Assembly: GCA_017617295.1 (NCBI GenBank)
Contig: JAFZWN010000022.1
Location: 1 to 61,894, forward strand
DNA from: Clostridiales bacterium
GTDB taxonomy: Bacteria > Bacillota > Clostridia > Saccharofermentanales > Saccharofermentanaceae
Direction of reading: 5' to 3'
DNA length: 61,894 nt
Position 1 is the stretch's first letter, and the number at the start of each line of letters is the position of its first letter. Below the pieces are notes generated by a model that was not told the origin of the DNA, made no database searches, and saw nothing but the letters and a program-made list of their open reading frames with translations. A program made the position numbers and the translations under genes. Below, one piece after another: positions 1 through 9,657 of this stretch.

Positions 1-1106
1 ATCGTGCCCTGCATAGCCTTTCTGTTTACTTCGTACATATCCATGCCGGAAAGGAAGTTAAGTCCGTCAAGGTTGGCGGGATCATTAGGGATCTCGAAAG
101 TCCTTCTTGCCTTGTCGATCTCAACGACTGTCTCGAACATGATCCTTGCGCCCTCCTGGATGAACTGGCCCATGGAGTGAAGGTCTGTCGTGTTGTCAAC
201 GCCTGCGGGGAAGATACCTCTGAAGTCCTTACCCTCGGACTCGCCGTAGAGCTGCTTCCACCATTCTGTCATGTAGTGGAAGGAAGGCTCGTAGTTGACC
301 ATGATCTCGGTGGAGTAACCGGATCTAAGCAGACAGTTACGTACTGCAGCGTACTGATAGCAGGGGTTCTCGGAAAGGGGCAGCTTCTTGAAAGACTTGG
401 AAGCGTCCTTGGCGCCCTTCATTACTTCCCTGATGTCGATGCCGGAAACAGCGATGGGAAGAAGGCCGACAGCAGTAAGAACGGAGAATCTTCCTCCGAC
501 GTCATCGGGTACTACGAAAGACTCGTAGCCTTCCTCGTCAGCGAGGCCCTTCAGGGCTCCTCTTGCCTTATCGGTCGTGGCGTAGATCCTCTCTCTGGCG
601 CCTTCCTTACCGTACTTCTCCTCCATGTAAGCGCGGAGGATCCTGAAAGCGATGGCAGGCTCCGTTGTGGTACCGGACTTGGAGATGATATTAAGGGATA
701 CTCTCTGGCCGTCGATGATGTCCATGAGGTCAGCGAGGTATGTGGCTGAGATGGAGTTACCGCAGAAGAAGATCTGGGGTGCCTTTCTTACCGTCTTCTT
801 GGCGGCATTGGCAAAAGAGTGGTTCAGAAGTTCGATGGCTGCGCGGGCGCCGAGGTAGGATCCGCCGATACCGATAACGATGAGGACATCGGAATCTCTT
901 CTGATCTTTGCAGCTGCTTTTCTGATGCGGCTGAATTCTTCTTTGTCATAGTTGGAAGGAAGATCGAGCCATCCGAGGAAATCATTTCCGGGGCCGTTCT
1001 TCTTGGTGAGCATATCGTGTGCGGCTTTAACCTGAGGTTCGATCCTCTCGACTGCTTCTTCGCCGCCGATAAAAGGGAGTACATTTGAATAATCCAAAGA
1101 TATCAT
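1..1106 (-). CDS. pgi: Glucose-6-phosphate isomerase, 3' end outside the window
   Basis: Glycolytic enzyme interconverting glucose-6-phosphate and fructose-6-phosphate in the cytoplasm. The minus strand reads [20 protein letters not shown], followed by family hallmarks: [13 protein letters not shown], then [12 protein letters not shown] (sugar-phosphate loop), then [15 protein letters not shown], and later LHSMGQ. About 368 residues are present and no stop is reached, so the C-terminal part lies beyond position 1. The start at 1106 has an AAGGAGATTC ribosome binding site just upstream. It is divergent from the DUF4364 gene at 1254. The identification is firm; only the missing end is unknown. 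Confidence 0.95.
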   Translation of the reverse strand, partial: MISLDYSNVLPFIGGEEAVERIEPQVKAAHDMLTKKNGPGNDFLGWLDLPSNYDKEEFSRIRKAAAKIRRDSDVLIVIGIGGSYLGARAAIELLNHSFANAAKKTVRKAPQIFFCGNSISATYLADLMDIIDGQRVSLNIISKSGTTTEPAIAFRILRAYMEEKYGKEGARERIYATTDKARGALKGLADEEGYESFVVPDDVGGRFSVLTAVGLLPIAVSGIDIREVMKGAKDASKSFKKLPLSENPCYQYAAVRNCLLRSGYSTEIMVNYEPSFHYMTEWWKQLYGESEGKDFRGIFPAGVDNTTDLHSMGQFIQEGARIMFETVVEIDKARRTFEIPNDPANLDGLNFLSGMDMYEVNRKAMQGT

Positions 1107-1172
1107 AAGTGAATCTCCTTTAGAATTTTGTAGACTTTTAAGAGTATAACACCCGAATACGCATAAATACTA

Positions 1173-1200
1173 TTACAAATTGAGCTATTTTTTATATAAT
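1173..1200 (+). promoter_or_regulatory. Candidate sigma-A promoter for the DUF4364 gene
   Basis: TTACAA at 1173-1178 and TATAAT at 1195-1200 are separated by 16 bp, about 50 bp ahead of the start codon at 1254, in the divergent pgi/DUF4364 gap. Assigned by consensus only. Confidence 0.5.
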
Positions 1201-1253
1201 ATTGGTGTTGTCCTTAAAAAGGCTAAAGAGAATTTGTCAAAAAGGAGGTCAGC

Positions 1254-1778
1254 ATGGCAGCAGGCAAAGAAGCCCAGAACAAGCTTCAGATACTGTACCT
1301 TGTAAAGAATGCGCCCGGCGTATCCTATCACCTTCTCATGGACAGATGCCTCTCGGGGCTCCTTATGGACTTTTTCACTTTTTCGGAAGTCTACGGTCAG
1401 CTCATCTCGGGAGATCTTATCAATAAGACTATTGAAGATACCGGAACGGGCGAAGTCATCGGAATGAACGAGACGCTTCGGATAACAGAAGGCGGAGAGG
1501 CTGTACTCTCGGATCTGATCGTCACATTGAACCCTCAGATGAAGACCAATCTCGATTCCATGGCAGAAGAACTTTTCGAGCAGACCAGAAAGATCAATTC
1601 GATCAAGGCCTTTATCGATCCGGCCGAGGACGGCCGTTTCATTGTATCCCTTCAAGCCGTGAACACTTCTCTTAAGATCACGGTCAAAGACAGGGAAACG
1701 GCCGACCGTCTCTGCGGGAACTGGCGCCTTCTCGGTTCCGAGAAAGAAAAGGCCATTATTGATGAATTGCTCAAATAA
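1254..1778 (+). CDS. DUF4364 family protein
   Basis: A 174-residue cytoplasmic protein recognised as DUF4364 from its overall pattern: an N-terminal winged-helix-like segment (QNKLQILYLVKNAPGVSYH, then an L-F-TFSEVYGQL stretch) and a C-terminal mixed domain ending in KEKAIIDELLK. Members are common in Clostridia and are presumed transcriptional regulators because of the helix-turn-helix-like N-terminus; no target is known to me. The start follows AAAGGAGGTC at good spacing. It stands alone, divergent from pgi, and precedes an amino-acid transporter that has its own promoter. Confidence 0.8.
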   Translation: MAAGKEAQNKLQILYLVKNAPGVSYHLLMDRCLSGLLMDFFTFSEVYGQLISGDLINKTIEDTGTGEVIGMNETLRITEGGEAVLSDLIVTLNPQMKTNLDSMAEELFEQTRKINSIKAFIDPAEDGRFIVSLQAVNTSLKITVKDRETADRLCGNWRLLGSEKEKAIIDELLK

Positions 1779-1800
1779 TCAGGTTTTTCGGCATTTAATC

Positions 1801-1829
1801 TTGAAAACATTGTAATTACCCCCTATAAA
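1801..1829 (+). promoter_or_regulatory. Promoter of the amino-acid ABC importer
   Basis: TTGAAA at 1801-1806, a 17-bp spacer and TATAAA at 1824-1829. It lies 57 bp upstream of the substrate-binding protein start at 1886, whose ribosome binding site is AGGAGG. Confidence 0.55.
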
Positions 1830-1885
1830 GGTAAGAGGAATATAATCAAAAAGGTAGAAAAGATATCAGATCAGGAGGTTGATTT

Positions 1886-2662
1886 ATGAAGAATCTTTTT
1901 GTAAAGCTCGTTTCGGTCGCAATGATCGCATGCATGGGAATGGCAATCGCATCCTGCGGCGGCTCTAAGAAGTCCGGAATGACGATCGAGGACGGTAAGC
2001 TCATCATGGCCACAAATGCTGCTTTCCCGCCCTATGAGTACTACGACGGCGACCGGATCGTAGGTATCGATGCAGAGATCGCTCAGGCAGTAGCCGACAG
2101 ACTCGGCCTCACACTTGAGATCCAGGACATCGCTTTCGATTCCATCATCGCCGGCATCCAGGCAGGCAAGTACGATATCGGTGCAGCAGGAATGACAGTT
2201 ACCGAGGACAGACTTCAGTCCGTTAACTTCTCTTCCACATATGCTACCGGCATCCAGTCCATCATCATCCCCGAGGGTTCCGAGATCACTGATATCGATA
2301 CTCTCTGCGACGGTGACTACATCGTAGGCGTACAGTCCGGTACAACAGGCGATATCTACATGGCAGACGAACTCGGCGAGAGCAGGATCGACCGTTATCA
2401 GACAGGTAACGATGCCGTACTCGCACTCATCTCCGGCAAGGTAGATGCCGTAGTTATCGACGACCAGCCCGCTCAGGCTTTCGTTGCAGCCAACGAGGGA
2501 CTTACGATCCTTGAGACACCTTTTGCCGTTGAGGATTATGCAATGGCTATCAACAAGGATAATGAGGAGCTCCTCGCTGCTGTTAACCAGGCTCTTGACG
2601 AGCTTAGGGCCGACGGCACGATCGACGAGATCATCAACAGATACATCCCTGCCGAGGGCTGA
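1886..2662 (+). CDS. Amino-acid ABC transporter substrate-binding lipoprotein
   Basis: A 258-residue extracellular solute receptor of the SBP_bac_3 family (polar amino acids). Residues 1-23 form a lipoprotein signal ending in the lipobox AIASC, with Cys24 the likely lipidated residue. The mature part shows family motifs: ATNAAFPPYEYYDG near 45, VGIDAEIAQAVADRLG, AGMTVTEDRLQSVNFS (the usual T-x-x-R ligand region), VGVQSGTTGD and a C-terminal LRADGTIDEIINRYI. It is followed by a hairpin and then by the permease and ATPase genes, so together they form a complete importer. The exact amino acid cannot be read; glutamine, cystine and lysine types look alike. Confidence 0.93.
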   Translation: MKNLFVKLVSVAMIACMGMAIASCGGSKKSGMTIEDGKLIMATNAAFPPYEYYDGDRIVGIDAEIAQAVADRLGLTLEIQDIAFDSIIAGIQAGKYDIGAAGMTVTEDRLQSVNFSSTYATGIQSIIIPEGSEITDIDTLCDGDYIVGVQSGTTGDIYMADELGESRIDRYQTGNDAVLALISGKVDAVVIDDQPAQAFVAANEGLTILETPFAVEDYAMAINKDNEELLAAVNQALDELRADGTIDEIINRYIPAEG

Positions 2663-2693
2663 TATCACTTAACAGATCAAAAAGATCAGATAG

Positions 2694-2732
2694 AAAGAGG
2701 CGGAAATGACACTTTATTTCCGCCTCTTTTCC
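2694..2732 (+). terminator. Hairpin between receptor and permease genes
   Basis: A 13-bp perfect stem (AAAGAGGCGGAAA at 2694-2706 pairing with 2717-2729) with a 10-nt loop and T-rich tail. In its position between a highly expressed receptor and its membrane subunits it probably terminates part of the transcripts and sets the receptor in excess. Confidence 0.75.
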
Positions 2733-2778
2733 TATTAAAATAGGGAGGTATGTTTGGTGAAAAGATGCGGAGGAAAAG

Positions 2779-3531
2779 ATGCTTCTACTGTATTTATCCA
2801 TCCCCGAATGGCTTCGTAAGCTTATCGCGGATTTTTATAACAACTTCATCGCCAAGGGCAGATTCAAGAACTATATACTGAAAGGCCTGGGAATTACCCT
2901 TCTGGTCACGTTTTTTGCTGTCCTTCTCGGTATCGTTCTGGGAATGATCGTCTCGATAATAAGAGCGACTCACGATAAGACCTATCATGACATGACACCG
3001 GGATTTCTTAAGGTGATCCTTAAGATAGTCAACACTATCTGCGTGGTCTACCTGACGGTCATAAGAGGAACCCCCGTAGTAGTCCAGCTCATGATCGCCT
3101 ACTTCATCATCTTTGCCTCATCGAATAACAAGGTCCTCGTAGCGGTCCTCGCTTTCGGGATCAACTCGGGCGCATATGTCGCAGAGATCATAAGATCCGG
3201 CATCATGAGCATCGACAACGGACAGTTCGAAGCCGGAAGATCCCTGGGCTTCAACTATATCCAGACAATGGCTTATATCGTCCTTCCCCAGGCATTCAAG
3301 AATGTCCTTCCCGCTCTCGCGAACGAGTTCATCGTCCTTTTAAAAGAGACATCCGTATCCGGTTATGTAGGTCTCATGGACATGACAAAGGGAAGCGACA
3401 TAATAAGGAGCCAGACATACTCCGCTTTCATGCCCCTTATCGCCGTTGCGCTCATCTATCTGGTGATAGTAATGCTTTTCAGCAGAGTCGTAACATGGCT
3501 TGAAAGGAGGTTCCGTAACAGTGAACGCTGA
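2779..3531 (+). CDS. Amino-acid ABC transporter permease
   Basis: A 250-residue inner-membrane permease of the His/Glu/Gln/Arg family. It has an N-terminal amphipathic stretch, about five transmembrane segments, and the cytoplasmic EAA-type loop around residues 150-170 ([16 protein letters not shown], then [18 protein letters not shown]), the site that contacts the ATPase. The early RGTPVVVQL motif is also characteristic. GCGGAGGAAAAG precedes the start. The end overlaps the ATPase start by 11 nt, indicating translational coupling. Confidence 0.92.
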   Translation: MLLLYLSIPEWLRKLIADFYNNFIAKGRFKNYILKGLGITLLVTFFAVLLGIVLGMIVSIIRATHDKTYHDMTPGFLKVILKIVNTICVVYLTVIRGTPVVVQLMIAYFIIFASSNNKVLVAVLAFGINSGAYVAEIIRSGIMSIDNGQFEAGRSLGFNYIQTMAYIVLPQAFKNVLPALANEFIVLLKETSVSGYVGLMDMTKGSDIIRSQTYSAFMPLIAVALIYLVIVMLFSRVVTWLERRFRNSER

Positions 3532-4285
3532 TGATCAGAACAAAACCTATAGTCATCTCATAGAGGTAAATAATCTGAAGAAACACTATAACCGCGGCGA
3601 GATAAAAGCTCTCGACGGTGTATCGACCACGATCGACAAAGGCGAGGTCCTGGCGATAATAGGTCCTTCGGGATCGGGAAAATCCACTTTCCTGAGATCG
3701 CTCAACCTCCTTGAGCGTCCGACCTCGGGCGAGATACTCTTCGAAGGAATAAACATCCTAAGCCCCGGCGTCGACATCAACAAGCTCCGCATGAAGATGG
3801 GAATGGTGTTCCAGCACTTCAACCTCTTCCCTCACTTAAGCGTACTCGACAACATGACGATCGCCCCGGTCAAGCTCCTTAACAAGACCAAGGAAGAAGC
3901 CGAAGTCGATGCCATGGAGCTCCTCGAAAAGGTCGCTCTCCTGGACCGCGCCTACGCTTATCCCAGCCAGTTGTCCGGCGGTCAGAAGCAGAGGATCGCT
4001 ATCGTAAGGGCACTGTGCATGCACCCCGACGTTCTTCTTTTCGACGAGCCCACTTCTGCCCTCGACCCCGAGATGGTCGGCGAAGTCCTCGACGTCATGA
4101 AAGCACTCGCCAAAGACGGTATGACTATGGCAGTCGTAACCCACGAGATGGGATTCGCCAGGGAAGTCGCCTCCCGCGTCATGTTCATGGCAGACGGCCG
4201 TGTCATCCTGGACGATACCCCTGACGCCGTCTTCAATAACCCCGACAACGAGAGGCTCAGATCTTTCCTCGCCAAGGTGCTTTGA
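3521..4285 (+). CDS. Amino-acid ABC transporter ATP-binding protein
   Basis: A 254-residue ATPase that energises import with the preceding permease and receptor. Walker [10 protein letters not shown] sits at about 48-56, the Q-loop in [11 protein letters not shown], the signature LSGGQKQR, Walker [12 protein letters not shown] and the switch histidine in [10 protein letters not shown] choose the GTG at 3521 because AAAGGAGG lies at 3503-3510 with ideal spacing; an in-frame ATG at 3500 would sit upstream of that site. Family: GlnQ/HisP type. Confidence 0.93.
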   Translation: MNADDQNKTYSHLIEVNNLKKHYNRGEIKALDGVSTTIDKGEVLAIIGPSGSGKSTFLRSLNLLERPTSGEILFEGINILSPGVDINKLRMKMGMVFQHFNLFPHLSVLDNMTIAPVKLLNKTKEEAEVDAMELLEKVALLDRAYAYPSQLSGGQKQRIAIVRALCMHPDVLLFDEPTSALDPEMVGEVLDVMKALAKDGMTMAVVTHEMGFAREVASRVMFMADGRVILDDTPDAVFNNPDNERLRSFLAKVL

Positions 4286-4341
4286 TCCTTATACAGGCAC
4301 CGCGCTGCAGGTGTGGTTTATTTAGTCACCGCGCACTTCTG

Positions 4342-4411
4342 TTTGTACCCAATTGCCCAAGATCAGGGATTGGGTACAACAAAACAGCATGATCCGTGTA
4401 CCCAAATGCCT
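4342..4411. repeat. Alternating inverted-repeat array, GTACC family (copy 1)
   Basis: Three motifs in alternating orientation: TTTGTACCCAAT (4342-4353), its inverse ATTGGGTACA (4369-4378) and GTGTACCCAAATGCC (4396-4410). Aligned on TGTACC/GGTACA, the arms of the first pair are 24 nt apart and the like-oriented copies 53 bp apart, the same geometry and nearly the same motif as the larger array at 7947-8146. It lies between convergent genes and the remaining 4286-4553 gap shows only a terminator. Confidence 0.6.
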
Positions 4412-4421
4412 TATAACCTAC

Positions 4422-4452
4422 AAAAAAAGAGCCGCTCTGCGACTCTTTTATA
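4422..4452. terminator. Bidirectional terminator between importer and obg
   Basis: Stem AAAGAG-C-CGC / GCG-A-CTCTTT with a 3-nt loop, A-run on the left and T-rich tail on the right. It lies between convergent genes, so it can serve both the importer operon and obg. Confidence 0.6.
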
Positions 4453-4553
4453 ATACAAACTCAATTCCATGAAGACTTCCTGTTACTCTTCTTACTCATA
4501 ATATACATTAACTTTAAGAAAACATTGTGTTTAATTGTTAATAAATTGTTAAC

Positions 4554-5882
<1,329 letters not shown>

Positions 5883-5884
5883 TT

Positions 5885-5914
5885 AAAAAGGCTGCCTCGA
5901 TCAAGAGACAGCCT
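5885..5914 (-). terminator. Terminator between rpmA and obg
   Basis: On the minus strand AGGCTGTCTC pairs with GAGGCAGCCT (one wobble) across a 6-nt loop and is followed by TTTTT. It would cut much of the rplU-prp-rpmA transcript before obg. Confidence 0.7.
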
Positions 5915-5938
5915 GTTACTTTTTATTCTCTTAGGCGA

Positions 5939-6217
5939 TCAAGCGGGGTAAACGCTTACCTGCTTCTTATCGCTGCCCTTGCGCTCGTACTTAACACGAC
6001 CGTCGATCTTGGCATAAAGAGTATCATCAGATCCGATACCTACGTTATTACCGGGATGGATCTTCGTACCGCGCTGTCTTACAAGGATGTTGCCTGCAAG
6101 AACCGGCTGTCCGTCGCCCTTCTTGGCTCCAAGTCTTTTGGATTCGGAATCACGACCATTCTTGGTGGAACCCATTCCTTTCTTATGAGCGAAGAGCTGT
6201 AAATTCATCTTAAGCAT
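5939..6217 (-). CDS. rpmA: Ribosomal protein L27 with cleavable N-terminus
   Basis: A 92-residue 50S protein near the peptidyl transferase centre. It starts [20 protein letters not shown]; the [10 protein letters not shown] boundary is the site cut by the Prp protease in Firmicutes to expose the functional N-terminus. The rest ([15 protein letters not shown], then [17 protein letters not shown]) is canonical. I choose the ATG at 6217 because GGGAGGTG precedes it at good spacing, rather than 6232. Its neighbour prp at 6236 encodes the processing enzyme. Confidence 0.95.
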   Translation of the reverse strand: MLKMNLQLFAHKKGMGSTKNGRDSESKRLGAKKGDGQPVLAGNILVRQRGTKIHPGNNVGIGSDDTLYAKIDGRVKYERKGSDKKQVSVYPA

Positions 6218-6235
6218 AGTTACACCTCCCAAAGT

Positions 6236-6574
6236 TCAGATTTCTTCTTTTATCATGATATACTGCATCCCGTCGCCGTTGACCGAAGCGGCCAGTGACA
6301 TATATCCGGTGGCGATCGTCTCGGCTATTATCTGGGCTCTGTCCTCCGAAGGTACTATCACCTCGGCATTGACATCCTCGCCTTCGATAATGTTACTGAT
6401 CTTCACGGGATCAGAGCCGCATATCCTCTCGAGCGAATTGATCAGAGTGTAGATCAGAGTCGAAGCACCGGCACATACGATATCGCTTCCGCTCTCCGCA
6501 TATCCCGAGTGTCCGCTCACGAAGATCCCGCTGATCTTACGTTCTCCCGTCCGGACGATCTTTACAGTTATCAT
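6236..6574 (-). CDS. prp: Ribosomal-processing cysteine protease Prp
   Basis: A 112-residue cytoplasmic cysteine protease that trims the L27 N-terminus. The active-site block GHSGYAESGSDIVCAGAS holds the catalytic His22 and Cys34 with the family spacing. It lies between rplU and rpmA, the invariant location for this gene in Firmicutes, and its target sequence is visible in the next gene. Older annotations call it a DUF464 protein. Confidence 0.93.
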   Translation of the reverse strand: MITVKIVRTGERKISGIFVSGHSGYAESGSDIVCAGASTLIYTLINSLERICGSDPVKISNIIEGEDVNAEVIVPSEDRAQIIAETIATGYMSLAASVNGDGMQYIMIKEEI

Positions 6575-6592
6575 GTCAAGTTACTTATACGA

Positions 6593-6895
6593 TCAAGCGT
6601 TAACGGCTGTGATACGTACACGTGTGTAAGGCTGTCTGTGGCCCTGCTTCCTGCGGTAGCCCTTCTTAGCCTTGTACTTCAGAACAACGATCTTCTTGTT
6701 TCTGCCCTGCTTTACGATCTCACCGGAAACTTTTGCCTTAAGATCGGAACCGGCCTTGATACCGTTGTCGTCTGCGATAGCAAGTACATCAAAATCTACC
6801 TTGTCGCCCTCAGCGCCTTCGAGCTTCTCTACGAAGATCTCGTCGCCCTCAGCAACCTTGTACTGCTTTCCGCCTGTCTTGATTACTGCGTACAT
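6593..6895 (-). CDS. rplU: Ribosomal protein L21
   Basis: A 100-residue 50S protein. MYAVIKTGGKQYKVAEGD and the C-terminal KAKKGYRRKQGHRQPYTRV stretch, which binds 23S rRNA, are diagnostic. AGGAGG precedes the ATG. It is the first gene of the rplU-prp-rpmA unit, with a strong promoter at 7002-7030 and a leader of roughly 100 nt (about 6896-6995). L21 leaders are autoregulated in some Firmicutes; I see the leader but cannot confirm the fold. Confidence 0.95.
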   Translation of the reverse strand: MYAVIKTGGKQYKVAEGDEIFVEKLEGAEGDKVDFDVLAIADDNGIKAGSDLKAKVSGEIVKQGRNKKIVVLKYKAKKGYRRKQGHRQPYTRVRITAVNA

Positions 6896-7001
6896 GTTGT
6901 GTCCTCCTGTTCTTCCAGTCTCGCTGCATTACCCAAGGCAGAGCCCGAAAACATTGAATTTCAGGCGCATTTAGGAGCCCGTCGCATGCGGTCACCCGCA
7001 T

Positions 7002-7030
7002 ATACTATCAGAGAAGGGTAAAAGTGTCAA
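7002..7030 (-). promoter_or_regulatory. Promoter of the rplU operon
   Basis: On the minus strand TTGACA (7025-7030), a 17-bp spacer and TAGTAT (7002-7007). A 16-nt hairpin, ATGCGG-GTGA-CCGCAT, lies at 6986-7001 exactly where transcription would begin and could be an operator. Confidence 0.65.
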
Positions 7031-7062
7031 TGAAAAAATGGGGTTTCAGGCCGATCTTTACG

Positions 7063-7078
7063 CATTACCCGGGTAATG
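7063..7078. promoter_or_regulatory. 16-bp perfect palindrome
   Basis: CATTACCCGGGTAATG lies in the 58-bp gap between the rplU promoter and the end of the gene at 7089. It has no T-run, so it looks more like a dimeric protein site than a terminator. Confidence 0.4.
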
Positions 7079-7088
7079 ATTCCGGGTG

Positions 7089-7886
7089 CTATGTAAAACA
7101 CTCTTTGATCAGTACATCAAGAACTCTCACATCAAGAGGCACGGCTTTCGTCTCAAAAAGCTGTATCAGATCCCTGCCGGGGAGGATACCGCTCATAATG
7201 TACCTGTTTGTTCTTTGCGCTTTATCTTCAGCATAACCCGGATCGTCCATCCTTCCGTTATGCTCAAGATATATCTCCTTTCGATCGCTCATCCGAAGTA
7301 TAGTAAAATCGGGATGAATGATCCCGTCCTTCAGTTTCAGCGGGCGCTCATATTTATACGGGATATTGTTTGCCGCCAGCCTGTCGGCGATTATCTGCTC
7401 CGACTTCGACCGCACACGCTCGCCCTTCCGGGTCTCAAAGAACGGGATGCCTTCAGCTATTGCTTTTTTCTTATATGGTCTCGAGAGCCAGTTATTAATG
7501 TACATCTCATCTGACAGGACAATCGGCTTCACCCTTCCCTGCCGCTCCGGCGGAAGCGTATCGTATACTTTTTCGACTACTGTTTCAGGATAAAGCTCCA
7601 ATGCTTTCTTAAGGCTTATCGTTTCCTGTTCACCGGATTTGATGATCTTTTGAAGATAATCTTTCTGAAACAGCATTTGGGCAATATCCGCTTCCTGCTC
7701 TTTCAGCAATCTTCCGGACGGACCGGTAGAATCATCAACCAGATAGAAATACAATCTGTCCCCCCTTCGATGGATCTTGACGCGCCCCTCCGGAAATCCT
7801 CCGATCTTTATCTCAGCCTCCCTGACTAACTTGGATATAAGATCGAATCTGTCTGACATTTCTTTTCGAATACCGTAAGAGTCCAT
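7089..7886 (-). CDS. PD-(D/E)XK nuclease-like protein of unknown role
   Basis: A 265-residue protein without a signal peptide. The C-terminal half carries the restriction-endonuclease-fold pattern: RSKSEQIIADRL (conserved Glu), then IIHPDFTIL (metal-binding Asp), then KEIYLEHNGRMDDPGYAE (E-x-N in place of E-x-K). The N-terminal half is charged and helical. AAAGGAGG precedes the start at 7886. It is the only complete gene here that ends in TAG; reading past it would add only seven residues before TAA. The upstream intergenic array at 7947-8146 is adjacent. Many such solitary proteins in Clostridia have no known function; a DNA nuclease role is inferred only. Confidence 0.65.
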   Translation of the reverse strand: MDSYGIRKEMSDRFDLISKLVREAEIKIGGFPEGRVKIHRRGDRLYFYLVDDSTGPSGRLLKEQEADIAQMLFQKDYLQKIIKSGEQETISLKKALELYPETVVEKVYDTLPPERQGRVKPIVLSDEMYINNWLSRPYKKKAIAEGIPFFETRKGERVRSKSEQIIADRLAANNIPYKYERPLKLKDGIIHPDFTILRMSDRKEIYLEHNGRMDDPGYAEDKAQRTNRYIMSGILPGRDLIQLFETKAVPLDVRVLDVLIKECFT

Positions 7887-7946
7887 ACCGCCCCTCCTTT
7901 GACGCTAAGAGATCTGTTATGGTCATTCTACTCTGCAGTTTATTCA

Positions 7947-8146
7947 TTGTGTACCCTTTTTGGAAAAAACGGGAAAATGGTATACAAAACACTGACAGAT
8001 CGTGTGCCTTTTCTTCGAAAACAACGATTTTGGCACACAAAAGCGGAAAAAACGTGTGCCGGATCAGCAAATATCGACGATTTGGCACACAAACAAGCCC
8101 CGATCTGTGTACCAAAATGCTGATTCTACACAAAATGGCACACAAG
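7947..8146. repeat. Alternating inverted-repeat array, GTGYACC family (copy 2)
   Basis: Eight motifs in strict alternation, as four pairs TGTGTGCC-N23-GGCACACA with variants TGTGTACC and GGTATACA. The last C of each left arm is at 7955, 8008, 8060 and 8113; the first G of each right arm at 7979, 8032, 8084 and 8137. The arm distance is 24 nt in all four and the unit period 53, 52, 53 bp. The 23-nt interiors and the linkers are unrelated in sequence. The region 7887-8256 has no credible gene. Confidence 0.85.
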
Positions 8147-8168
8147 GTGGACAATTAAATCAAACTCA

Positions 8169-8266
8169 TTGAAGAGATGGCCTACATCACCCCGGCAATA
8201 CCAAACACCAAGCTGGCATAATTTTGTAAATTCTGACTTTGAAGAAATGGCCTACATCACCCCAGC
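8169..8266. repeat. 28-bp direct repeat at 70-bp spacing
   Basis: Positions 8169-8196 and 8239-8266 match at 26 of 28 bases. The right copy contains the last codons and stop of the membrane protein gene at 8257, so the left copy is a duplicated fragment of that gene end. Confidence 0.6.
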
Positions 8267-9657
8267 AGCACCGCCAGAGCCAGAAGGACTCCGTGCGCGA
8301 AGGCCGCCATATAAGGATAGTCCGACACTGTCCTGACCGCGCGCGCAAAGATGCACGGGAACAGGAGTGCGGGGATCATAATGAGGATCGCGGGATTGCC
8401 GGACATGCATGCAGCGACTATGATAACGGGGACCGGCAGCAGGCTTATGAGCATCTCGGGAAGCGAGTGAACGGGATTGACCGAAGCATATGTCACGAGC
8501 CTGATGGGAACGTCTGCGACGCATGCCGCAAGTACGATGGGAAGGACCCTCGATGTTCCTGTCATATCTCCCGTCAGAAGAGCGAAAAGGAGCACGAACC
8601 CGCCCGTCACCAGGATAAGGAATACGGGGCGCAGAGCCTTGCCCTTCGCGGCAAATGACAGTTTCTCCTTATTGCGTGCATTGCCGGCAAGGACATATAC
8701 GGCAGAAACGAGCCCGACCGCAAGCGGCGGTACCAGTGAAGCTACCCTTAAGATCGCGACGCTCTTTATAAGATGTGCCGCCGACATTATCGCAGCACTT
8801 AAGACGACTGACGTTATAAACAGCAGGAGCGCTCTCCCCTTGCCGGGTTTCGGAGCCGAGACGGCATTCATCGGGGCCATGTAAAGGAGCAGTCCCGTTA
8901 TGAACGCGAATACCGACAGGATAAAGAAGAACAGCCTCATGTTGATCTTGGCGGTATCGATCTTTCCCACGTGATCGTGATATACGGACGACAGATATCC
9001 CGCGAGCTCATTCTGGAACAGAGGCGAGAAGATAAGAAGTTCGCCATCAGCCTTATAGCCCGAAAACGACAGATATCTGTTGACGGAATTATTTATATAA
9101 ACAGTCGAAGAGAAGTACTTTCCGCGTGTTACGGGAACTCCGTAGACCGTATCGTCACCGGTCATGCGCTCGTAAAGGAGTGCCTCATCGGGCAGGTCGG
9201 ATACCGAAGACCAGTTCTCTTTCCCAGAGAAGATCGCGACAGGCTTATCGGGATAGAAAGTGTTGATGCCTTCTGCCGCGGCATTGCCGGGATACTTGGG
9301 ATCGACGAGGACGAAGCCCAATACATTACTGTCATCGGCATAAAGCTTTATTACGTCGAAAGCATTCTCGCCCACTGCCAGAAGGACTGTCTCGCGGTCA
9401 AAAGAGGTCTGCCCCTCTTCGGCGATCCTGAAATCGAATCCGGCCGCGCTCAGAGCCGTCTTCAGCGAAGCCTCGGGGAGCTTGATCTCCGTGCCGTAAT
9501 AAACGAGCGCAGGAGTGGAATCCTCCGAAGTCTTCGACACGGCGAAAAGTATCAGCATCTGAAGGAGCATCACGAGCATTACCGCGATGCCTATAAGGGA
9601 TAAAGGCTTGAGCCTGTTATTTTTCTTTTTGGTTCCTTTGGGGGCGCTGCTCTTCAT
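8257..9657 (-). CDS. Multi-pass membrane protein, unknown function
   Basis: A 466-residue protein I do not recognise. It has a basic N-terminus (SSAPKGTKKKNNRLK), a transmembrane helix at about 20-42, an extracytoplasmic domain to about residue 235, then roughly seven transmembrane segments to the end. The external part has an alternating strand/helix pattern without a catalytic motif I can name. Its ATG overlaps the murC stop in a TAATG arrangement, so it is translated with murC and may act in envelope biogenesis, which is inference from context only. Confidence 0.75.
   Translation of the reverse strand: MKSSAPKGTKKKNNRLKPLSLIGIAVMLVMLLQMLILFAVSKTSEDSTPALVYYGTEIKLPEASLKTALSAAGFDFRIAEEGQTSFDRETVLLAVGENAFDVIKLYADDSNVLGFVLVDPKYPGNAAAEGINTFYPDKPVAIFSGKENWSSVSDLPDEALLYERMTGDDTVYGVPVTRGKYFSSTVYINNSVNRYLSFSGYKADGELLIFSPLFQNELAGYLSSVYHDHVGKIDTAKINMRLFFFILSVFAFITGLLLYMAPMNAVSAPKPGKGRALLLFITSVVLSAAIMSAAHLIKSVAILRVASLVPPLAVGLVSAVYVLAGNARNKEKLSFAAKGKALRPVFLILVTGGFVLLFALLTGDMTGTSRVLPIVLAACVADVPIRLVTYASVNPVHSLPEMLISLLPVPVIIVAACMSGNPAILIMIPALLFPCIFARAVRTVSDYPYMAAFAHGVLLALAVLLG

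Noticed and set aside
7947..8146. CRISPR array
   Set aside because: The regular period is suggestive, but there are no long identical repeats, only short alternating motifs, and no cas genes anywhere in the window.
7813..8154. 113-residue minus-strand reading upstream of the nuclease-like gene
   Set aside because: It runs through the repeat array and overlaps the start of the real gene in another frame; codon use is unlike neighbours.
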